Shown here: positions 58,113-64,000 of the stretch, one piece after another
Layout: every line of letters begins with the position of its first letter
Position numbering within the stretch: position 1 is the first letter of the stretch
Origin: Comamonas sp. lk
GTDB taxonomy: Bacteria; Pseudomonadota; Gammaproteobacteria; Burkholderiales; Burkholderiaceae_C
Assembly (NCBI GenBank): GCA_945925985.1
Contig: CAMELV010000018.1
Location: forward strand, 1-64,000
DNA: 64,000 nt
Reading direction: 5' to 3'
Program-made: the position numbers and the translations under genes
The notes under the pieces: generated by a model
Told to the model about the DNA's origin: nothing
What the model saw: only the letters and a program-made list of their open reading frames with translations
Databases searched by the model: none

Positions 58113-58601
58113 ATGTTCGAGAAACTCATTGCAAGGTACTGCCAGATGCTGTCCCGGCTGATGGCGGCCAGCCTGGCGGTGATGGTCGTGCTGGTCTTCA
58201 CGAATGTGGTGTTGCGCTACGCCCTGAACTCGGGGATTGCGGTTTCTGAAGAGCTGTCGCGCTGGTTGTTTGTCTGGTTGACTTTTCTGGGCGGCATCGT
58301 GGCCCTGCACGAACGTGCTCACCTGGGGACCGACATTCTGGTGTCCCGCCTGTCGGTGAGGGGCAAAAAAATCTGCCTGGGCCTGGGTCACCTTTTGATG
58401 CTCTTTGTTTGCTGGCTGCTCTTCAAGGGCGCGCTGGATCAGGTCAAGATCAACTGGGACACCACCAGCGCGGCCATGGAAGTGTCGATGGCTATTTTTT
58501 ATGCGTGCGGCCTGGTGTTTGCCGTCTCGGGCGCGGTGATTTTGCTGGCTGACTTTTGGCGGCTGATCACCGGGCAAATGAGCGAAGATCAAGCGCAATG
58601 A
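58113..58601 (+). CDS. TRAP transporter small permease DctQ
   Basis: 162 aa from ATG 58113 with AGGAAA upstream. Four hydrophobic helices and the family phrases ALNSGIAVSEELSRWLFVWLTFLGG, HERAHLGTD. Its stop overlaps the start of dctM by four bases. Confidence 0.88.
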   Translation: MFEKLIARYCQMLSRLMAASLAVMVVLVFTNVVLRYALNSGIAVSEELSRWLFVWLTFLGGIVALHERAHLGTDILVSRLSVRGKKICLGLGHLLMLFVCWLLFKGALDQVKINWDTTSAAMEVSMAIFYACGLVFAVSGAVILLADFWRLITGQMSEDQAQ

Positions 58602-59884
58602 ACACCATGACCATTGTCATTTTTCTGGGTTCGTTGCTGGGCGCTATGGCGCTGGGCATTCCGATTGCTTTTTCACTGCTCTTGTGTGGCGCCGCCTTGA
58701 TGTGGCACATGGGCATGTTCGACCCGCAGATCCTGGCGCAAAACGTCATCAATGGGGCGGACAGTTTTCCGCTGCTGGCGGTGCCGTTTTTCATGCTTGC
58801 CGGTGAGGTCATGAACGCCGGCGGCCTGTCGCGGCGCATTGTTAACTTCGCGCTCACGCTGGTGGGTCACATCAAGGGCGGGTTGGGCTATGTGGCCATT
58901 GTGGCGGCCGTGATGATGGCCGCGTTGTCGGGCTCTGCCGTGGCTGATGCAGCGGCCTTGACCGCCTTGCTGCTGCCCATGATGGTGGCGGCCGGCCATG
59001 ACAAGGGCCGCTCGGCCGGCCTGCTGGCGTCGGCCAGCATCATCGCGCCCATCATCCCGCCCAGCATCGGCTTTGTGATTTTTGGTGTGGCCGCCAACGT
59101 CTCGATTTCCAAGCTCTTCATGGCCGGCATTGCGCCCGGCATCATGCTGGCCGGCGCTTTGTGGGCCACTTGGTGGTGGGTGGCGCGCAAGGAGCAGGTC
59201 GCCGTGCCGCCACGCAAGTCAGGGCCCGAAGTGTGGATCGCTTTCAAGGACGCCACCTTTGCGCTGGTGATGCCTGTGATCGTGGTGGTGGGCCTGAAGT
59301 TCGGCGTTTTCACGCCCACTGAAGCGGCTGTGGTGGCAGCGGTCTATGCCATTTTGATTTCGACGCTGGTGTACCGCGAGCTCAAGTTCAGTGATTTGTA
59401 CGGCTTGTTTTTGGCCGCCTCCAAAACCACCGCCGTGATCATGTTTCTGGTGGCTGCTGCCATGGTGTCGGCCTGGCTGATCACTGTGGCGCAGTTGCCG
59501 GCTGAAGTCATCAAGTTGCTGCAGCCGCTGCTGGACAGCCCGCGGCTCTTGATGTTTGCCATCATGCTGCTGGTGATTGTGGTGGGTACCGCCATGGACA
59601 TGACGCCGACCATTCTGATCCTGACGCCGGTGCTGATGCCCCTGGTCAAAGCGGCCGGCATTGACCCGGTGTATTTCGGCGTGCTGTTCATCATCAACAA
59701 TGCCATCGGCCTGATCACGCCGCCGGTGGGCACTGTGCTCAACACGGTGGCGGGCGTTGGCAAGGTCAGCATGGACATGGTCACCCGCGGTGTGATGCCT
59801 TTCATGCTGGCGCAGTTCGCTGTGATGTTTTTGATGGTGCTGTTCCCGCAGCTGGTGATGGTGCCGGCACGCTGGTTTTACTGA
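58598..59884 (+). CDS. TRAP transporter large permease DctM
   Basis: 428 aa, the usual length. FALTLVGHIKGGLGYVAIV, SGSAVADAAAL and TPPVGTVLNTVAGVG are DctM marks. With DctQ it forms the Na+-driven permease for the receptor encoded next. Confidence 0.92.
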   Translation: MNTMTIVIFLGSLLGAMALGIPIAFSLLLCGAALMWHMGMFDPQILAQNVINGADSFPLLAVPFFMLAGEVMNAGGLSRRIVNFALTLVGHIKGGLGYVAIVAAVMMAALSGSAVADAAALTALLLPMMVAAGHDKGRSAGLLASASIIAPIIPPSIGFVIFGVAANVSISKLFMAGIAPGIMLAGALWATWWWVARKEQVAVPPRKSGPEVWIAFKDATFALVMPVIVVVGLKFGVFTPTEAAVVAAVYAILISTLVYRELKFSDLYGLFLAASKTTAVIMFLVAAAMVSAWLITVAQLPAEVIKLLQPLLDSPRLLMFAIMLLVIVVGTAMDMTPTILILTPVLMPLVKAAGIDPVYFGVLFIINNAIGLITPPVGTVLNTVAGVGKVSMDMVTRGVMPFMLAQFAVMFLMVLFPQLVMVPARWFY

Positions 59885-59974
59885 GGTCGGTTTTTTACTT
59901 GCAGGGTGTGTTCCGTACGCCATGTCCTGCTTATTTTTTGTTCGCGTACTTTGAAAAAATTTCCAGGAAACAAC

Positions 59975-60982
59975 ATGAAACGTCTGATGATCAAAACGCT
60001 GGTGGCTGTTGCCGCTGTGGCCGCTTTCGGCTTGGCCTCTGCCCAGGACGTGCGCGAGCACACCATCAAGTTCGCCACGCAAAACCCAAAGGGTCACCCG
60101 ATCATGGTCGGCATGGAAAAGTTTGCTGAGATCGTCACCGCCAAGTCCGGCGGCAAGATCAAGGTCAACCTGTTCCCGGCTGGCGTGCTGGGTGGCGATG
60201 CACCCAATGTGTCGGCCCTGCAAGGCGGCACCATTGAAATGGTCTCGCTGAATTCCGGTATTTTGGCCAGCCAGGTCAAAGAGTTCGCGCTGTACGATTT
60301 CCCCTTCCTGTTTGCCAACGCCACGGAAGCTGACGCCGTGGTGGACGGTCCCTTCGGCAAGAAGATGCACGACAAGCTGCAGGAAAAAGGCATTGTGGGC
60401 GTGGCCTACTGGGAACTTGGCTTTCGCAACATGACCAATTCCAAGCGTGCCATCAACAAGGTTGATGACCTGGCCGGCCTGAAGATTCGCGTCATCCCCA
60501 ACCCGATCAACCTGGACTGGGTTAAGGCACTGGACGCCAACCCGACACCCATGGCTTTCGGCGAGGTCTACGGTGCGATGGAATCCAAGGCCATCGACGG
60601 CCAGGAAAACCCGCTCAACGTGATTTTGGCCAACAAGTTTGCTGAAGTGCAAAAACACCTCACGCTGACCAACCACGTGTACAACCCGCAGTCGGTCATC
60701 GTCAGCAAGAAGTTTTGGGATACCCTGAACGCTACCGAGAAAAAAATCATTACCGACGCCGCCACCGAAGCGACCCAGACCCAGCGCAAAGTGGCCCGTG
60801 ACGCCGCCAGCGGCAACCTGGCTGATCTGAAGAAAGCCGGCATGCAAGTCACCGAACTGCCAGCCGCCGAAATGACCAAGCTGCGCGACAAGATGAAGCC
60901 GGTCATTGCCAAGTACTCGGCCAGCGTGGGCGACGCCACTGTCAATGAAATGATGGCTGAGCTCGCCAAGCTGCGCAAGTAA
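59975..60982 (+). CDS. TRAP transporter substrate-binding protein DctP
   Basis: 335 aa from ATG 59975, preceded by CCAGGAAACAAC. The signal peptide ends at LASAQD. The DctP fold has PAGVLGGDAPNVSALQGG, AGLKIRVIPNP with the carboxylate-binding Arg, and DGQENPL. The ligand is probably a carboxylic acid such as quinate or shikimate given the next four genes; this is inference. Confidence 0.9.
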   Translation: MKRLMIKTLVAVAAVAAFGLASAQDVREHTIKFATQNPKGHPIMVGMEKFAEIVTAKSGGKIKVNLFPAGVLGGDAPNVSALQGGTIEMVSLNSGILASQVKEFALYDFPFLFANATEADAVVDGPFGKKMHDKLQEKGIVGVAYWELGFRNMTNSKRAINKVDDLAGLKIRVIPNPINLDWVKALDANPTPMAFGEVYGAMESKAIDGQENPLNVILANKFAEVQKHLTLTNHVYNPQSVIVSKKFWDTLNATEKKIITDAATEATQTQRKVARDAASGNLADLKKAGMQVTELPAAEMTKLRDKMKPVIAKYSASVGDATVNEMMAELAKLRK

Positions 60983-60991
60983 AGCGCACCG

Positions 60992-61018
60992 GGCCGGCCC
61001 TGTTCATGCGGGCCGGCC
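60992..61018 (+). other. Strong hairpin between dctP and aroQ
   Basis: GGCCGGCCC (60992-61000) and GGGCCGGCC (61010-61018) form a perfect 9-bp stem with a 9-base loop. No U-tract follows (AGTACCC), so it is more likely a transcript stabiliser or processing element than a terminator. It would let dctP mRNA outlast the enzyme genes. Confidence 0.55.
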
Positions 61019-61065
61019 AGTACCCAACGCCTAAGCTGTTCAACCGAGCCCTCCCAGGAACCCCC

Positions 61066-61512
61066 ATGAAAATTCTCATGCTCCATGGCATCAACCACAA
61101 CATGTTTGGCAAGCGTGACCCGGCTCAATACGGCACCATCACGCTTGACGAAATCAATGCCAGTCTGGTCACCTTGGGTCAACAGTTGGGTGCCGAAATA
61201 GAAGCCTTCCAGACCAACCACGAAGGTGCCATGTGCGATCGCATTCATCAGGGCTTTGTGGATGGCGTGGACGCGGTACTGATCAACGCCGGGGCCTGGA
61301 CGCACTACAGCTACGGCATTCGAGATGCCCTGGCCATCCTGACCTGCCCCATTGTTGAGCTGCACATGTCCAACATTCATGCGCGCGAGCCGTTTCGCCA
61401 TGTGTCGGTGTTTGCCGAGATTGTCAAAGGTCAGATCTGCGGCTTTGGCGCCGACAGTTACCTGCTGGCCCTGCGTGCCGCGGTAGCGGCCGTGGGTAGC
61501 GCCAAAAAATGA
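61066..61512 (+). CDS. aroQ: Type II 3-dehydroquinate dehydratase
   Basis: 148 aa from ATG 61066. It interconverts 3-dehydroquinate and 3-dehydroshikimate. Type II marks: LHGINHNMFGKRDPAQYG with the catalytic Tyr, LINAGAWTHYSYGIRDAL, and the His in MSNIHAREPFRH. The canonical GPNLN of biosynthetic enzymes is HGINHN here, which fits a catabolic isoform. It overlaps aroE by four bases. Confidence 0.9.
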   Translation: MKILMLHGINHNMFGKRDPAQYGTITLDEINASLVTLGQQLGAEIEAFQTNHEGAMCDRIHQGFVDGVDAVLINAGAWTHYSYGIRDALAILTCPIVELHMSNIHAREPFRHVSVFAEIVKGQICGFGADSYLLALRAAVAAVGSAKK

Positions 61513-62342
61513 TCAATGGCGATACCGAGCTGATCGCCCATATCGGGTTTCCCACCCACGCCTTCAAGGCGCCGATGATCTACAACCCCTGGTTTGAGAA
61601 AGCCGGCGTTAATGCGGTGGTGGTGCCCATGGGCTGCCAAGCCCCAGATTACCCTGCTTTTTTACGTGCGGTCTTTAAGTTGAGCAATATTCGTGGTGCT
61701 CTGATCACCATGCCGCACAAGGTGCCCACCACCGCCCTGGTGGACGAGCTGTTGCCCACTGCCGCTATTGCAGGTGCCTGCAACGCAGTGAGGTTGGGTC
61801 CGGCTGGTCAGTTACAGGGCGACATGTTTGACGGTGAAGGCTTTGTGCGCGGCGTGCTGCGCAAAGGTTTGGCATTGCAGGGTGCCTCAGCGCTGGTGGT
61901 GGGCAGTGGTGGTGTGGGCTCTGCTATCGCGGCCTCGCTGGCGGCGGCTGGCGTGGTCCGGTTGGCCCTGTTTGATGTGCAAGCTGCGGCCGCCCAGGGC
62001 TTGGCGGGCAGACTGGTACGCCATTACCCCGCATTGCAGGTGCTGGTGGGTAGCCCTGATCCGCACGGCTTTGACCTGGTGGTCAATGCGTCGCCGCTGG
62101 GCATGAATGAGGGTGATGCCATGCCCATGGACGTGTCGCGCATTTCCCCCGGTACCTTTGTGGGTGAGGTGGTCATGAAGACGGAGATCACCGCTTTTTT
62201 GCGGGCCGCTCAGGCGCGCGGCTGCCGGGTACAGGTGGGCTCTGACATGCTGTTTGAGCAGATCCCGGCCTACCTGGAGTTTTTTGGCTTACCCAGCACC
62301 ACCCCCGACACCTTGCGGTCGGTGGCCCAATTGAGTTACTGA
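61509..62342 (+). CDS. aroE: Shikimate (quinate) dehydrogenase family protein
   Basis: 277 aa. The N-terminal shikimate domain has AHIGFPTHAFKAPMIYN and the catalytic Lys in TMPHKVPTTALVDEL. The NAD(P) loop is VVGSGGVGSAIAASL. In this context it probably oxidises shikimate or quinate, rather than reducing dehydroshikimate for biosynthesis. It starts inside the aroQ stop region. Confidence 0.88.
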   Translation: MINGDTELIAHIGFPTHAFKAPMIYNPWFEKAGVNAVVVPMGCQAPDYPAFLRAVFKLSNIRGALITMPHKVPTTALVDELLPTAAIAGACNAVRLGPAGQLQGDMFDGEGFVRGVLRKGLALQGASALVVGSGGVGSAIAASLAAAGVVRLALFDVQAAAAQGLAGRLVRHYPALQVLVGSPDPHGFDLVVNASPLGMNEGDAMPMDVSRISPGTFVGEVVMKTEITAFLRAAQARGCRVQVGSDMLFEQIPAYLEFFGLPSTTPDTLRSVAQLSY

Positions 62343-62353
62343 GGAGATTCGTC

Positions 62354-63250
62354 ATGAACGCAACGCCCCTAAATCTGTCTGCGCACGGCCGGGAGGCGGT
62401 GCCAGAGATGCCGAATCGGCTGGGCATCGATGGGATTGAGTTCATCGAGTACGTTTGCAGCCGGCCACAGGCGCTGGGACAGGTGCTGGAGAACATGGGC
62501 TTTAGGCCCGTAGCGCGCCACCGCTCGCGCGAAGTGACGCTCTACCGCCAAGGCGGTATGAACCTGATCCTCAACGCCCACCCTGATGACGCGCGGGTCA
62601 GCGCCACCGTGGGTGGTCAACCGGTGATCGCAGCGGTAGCGCTGCGCGTGCGCGATGCCGGTAAGGCCCACGCCCGGTGCATCGAACTTGGCGCCTGGGA
62701 CGCACCCAGCCATGCGCAGGCCATGGAGCTGCACATACCCGCCATCCGGGGGCCCGGCGCCAGCCGCTTTTACTTTGTCGACCGCTGGCAAGACTTTTCG
62801 ATTTACGACATTGACTTTGTACCCATCCCCACCGCAGACCCGGCGCCGCCGGCCCTGGCTGGCATGGCTTACTTTGGCCTGGTGCAGTACATTGGCGCTG
62901 GCCGCAGCGCCGACTGGATGGCTTACTTGGAGCAGATGTTTGACTTCACCGCCATACCCGACCAGCAGCGCTTTGGCATTCTGCCCAAAGGCCACCTGAT
63001 GCGCAGCCCATGCGGTGGATTCTTGTGGCAGCTGGTGGAGCCCGACCCGGGCATGGACGACGACATTGCGCCCGAGGCGCTGCAGCGCATTGGTCTGGGT
63101 GTGCCCGACGTGGCCGCAGCGGTTGCCCTGCTCAAAGCACGGGGCGTCGAATTTGTCGAATCCAGCCAATTGCACCCGGAGGACCGTGGTGCCTTGACGC
63201 GCAGTGCGTTGGGCTCGGTGTCGTTTGAGCTGGTTCATCAATCCCTCTGA
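62354..63250 (+). CDS. HPPD-like VOC domain protein, C-terminal-type half of a split dehydroshikimate dehydratase
   Basis: 298 aa. Two glyoxalase/4-hydroxyphenylpyruvate-dioxygenase-like repeats, with GIDGIEFIEYVCSRP and FYFVDRW, DFVPIP. It resembles the C-terminal half of QuiC-type 3-dehydroshikimate dehydratases, where it follows a TIM barrel in one chain. Here the barrel is a separate gene starting 10 bases downstream. Confidence 0.75.
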   Translation: MNATPLNLSAHGREAVPEMPNRLGIDGIEFIEYVCSRPQALGQVLENMGFRPVARHRSREVTLYRQGGMNLILNAHPDDARVSATVGGQPVIAAVALRVRDAGKAHARCIELGAWDAPSHAQAMELHIPAIRGPGASRFYFVDRWQDFSIYDIDFVPIPTADPAPPALAGMAYFGLVQYIGAGRSADWMAYLEQMFDFTAIPDQQRFGILPKGHLMRSPCGGFLWQLVEPDPGMDDDIAPEALQRIGLGVPDVAAAVALLKARGVEFVESSQLHPEDRGALTRSALGSVSFELVHQSL

Positions 63251-63260
63251 AAGGTCAGCC

Positions 63261-64000
63261 ATGGGCATGCTTGACGGATTCGGGATGGACACCATCACCC
63301 TGGCCGGCCCCTTGGAGGCCAAGCTGGCCGCCATGGTGGACGCTGGCTTTAGCCAGGTGATGCTGAGCGCGCGCGACATTGTGGGCCACCCAGGCGGCGT
63401 GCCGGCGGCGGTGGCAGCGGTGCGCGCCAGCGGCCTGCGGCCCACCGGTTTTCAGGTGCTGCGTGACTTTGAGGGCCTGTCGGGCCACCTGCATGGCTAC
63501 AAGGTGGACATCGCCAAATCGATGCTGGAGATGTGTGCCGCCTTGGGCAGCGAGGTTTTGCTGGCCTGCTCGTCTACTTCCAGGCACGCCACGCAAGACC
63601 TGGACGCCATTGCCCGTGACCTGCGCAAACTGGCCATGCTGGCCGTGCCCCTGGGCATCAAGGTGGCTTATGAGGCCTTGTCTTGGGGACGCACCGTGAA
63701 CGAGTTCACGACCTCTTGGGACCTGGTGTGCATGGCCGATTGCCCCAACCTTGGGCTGGGGCTGGACTCCTTTCATGTGTTTGCCGCCAAGACGCCGCTG
63801 GACAATATTGACACGCTGGACCCTACGCGTATCTTCTTGGTGCAGCTGTCGGACTTCATGTGGCAAGAGACGCCGAGTTTTGAAGAGCGTATGGCCACGG
63901 CGCGAACTTTTAGGGTGTTTCCGGGGGAGGGCGTGCACAGCAGCGAGCTCGCCGACCTGGTGCTGCGGCTGGACCGCATCGGCTACCGCGGTGACTACAG
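63261..64000 (+). CDS. TIM-barrel 3-dehydroshikimate dehydratase-like protein (partial)
   Basis: The first 246 residues are visible and the frame is open at the window end. A sugar-phosphate isomerase/epimerase-like barrel starting MGMLDGFGMDTITLAG, with YEALSWGRTVNEFTTSWDLV, GLGLDSFHVFAAKTP and VQLSDFMW, which carry likely metal ligands (Glu, Asp/His, Asp). It matches the catalytic N-terminal half of QuiC-type dehydratases that make protocatechuate. The C-terminus is not seen. Confidence 0.8.
   Translation, partial: MGMLDGFGMDTITLAGPLEAKLAAMVDAGFSQVMLSARDIVGHPGGVPAAVAAVRASGLRPTGFQVLRDFEGLSGHLHGYKVDIAKSMLEMCAALGSEVLLACSSTSRHATQDLDAIARDLRKLAMLAVPLGIKVAYEALSWGRTVNEFTTSWDLVCMADCPNLGLGLDSFHVFAAKTPLDNIDTLDPTRIFLVQLSDFMWQETPSFEERMATARTFRVFPGEGVHSSELADLVLRLDRIGYRGDY

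Noticed and set aside
59219-60847. 542-codon open frame opposite dctM and dctP
   Set aside because: His/Gln-rich translation typical of an antisense shadow; both plus-strand genes carry clear TRAP motifs.

Overview
The window looks like chromosomal DNA of a betaproteobacterium of the Comamonadaceae, most like Rhodoferax or a relative. This is inferred from gene order (eno-kdsA-pyrG block, parE/parC flanking a transglycosylase, dapA-bamC-MBL block), from several tripartite-tricarboxylate (Bug) receptors, and from a meta-cleavage protocatechuate operon in the Comamonas pmd style. GC is high except in the first 5.6 kb. I saw no rRNA, tRNA or CRISPR array.

Layout. (1) 1-5660: a visibly AT-richer two-gene cassette on the minus strand. 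It encodes a 1000-aa tubulin-like GTPase-fold protein and a zinc-ribbon/TM/phosphate-binding-like/OmpA fusion. Imperfect inverted repeats of about 125 bp bracket it, and the right repeat leads into a decayed IS1634-like transposase. (2) 5.6-10 kb: a broken WYL-regulator/aldehyde dehydrogenase chimera, then a PLP sulfo-lyase or desulfhydrase family enzyme, a sulfatase and a divergent GntR regulator, suggesting organosulfur catabolism. (3) 10-35 kb: mostly housekeeping genes: AEC transporter, Bug receptor, xerD, DUF455, gamma-carbonic anhydrase-like, hslO, ftsB, eno, kdsA, pyrG, coaBC, dut, a SlyD-like PPIase, the ribosomal oxygenase, bamC, dapA, an MFS carrier with a 41-aa membrane microprotein, parE, a lytic transglycosylase and parC. 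(4) 34.7-41.8 kb: a LysR regulator divergent from ligU-ligJ-ligK-ligI-ligA-ligB-ligC, the complete protocatechuate 4,5-cleavage route to pyruvate and oxaloacetate. (5) 41.8-51.4 kb: a minus-strand operon of unassigned function, with an FAD oxidoreductase, IclR regulator, two-subunit aconitase X, IlvD/Edd dehydratase and a GMC oxidoreductase between two paralogous Bug receptors. A 43-bp region with a perfect 20-bp-arm palindrome lies at its head, and a DUF3237 gene is divergent from it. (6) 52.0-53.7 kb: an MNT/HEPN toxin-antitoxin-like pair whose HEPN catalytic His is replaced by Leu, and a DODA-type extradiol dioxygenase. (7) 53.8-64 kb: a receptor-less TRAP permease pair, a TetR regulator, a PfkB kinase, a complete TRAP transporter, aroQ, aroE and two genes that together make a split 3-dehydroshikimate dehydratase. 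The last gene runs off the window.

How the parts fit. Region 7 plausibly imports quinate, shikimate or a related acid and converts it through 3-dehydroquinate and 3-dehydroshikimate to protocatechuate, which the lig operon in region 4 cleaves. The operon in region 5 looks like another hydroxy-acid or sugar-acid catabolic pathway whose substrate I cannot assign. The tubulin-like cassette is the most unusual object here and shares no obvious function with its neighbours.
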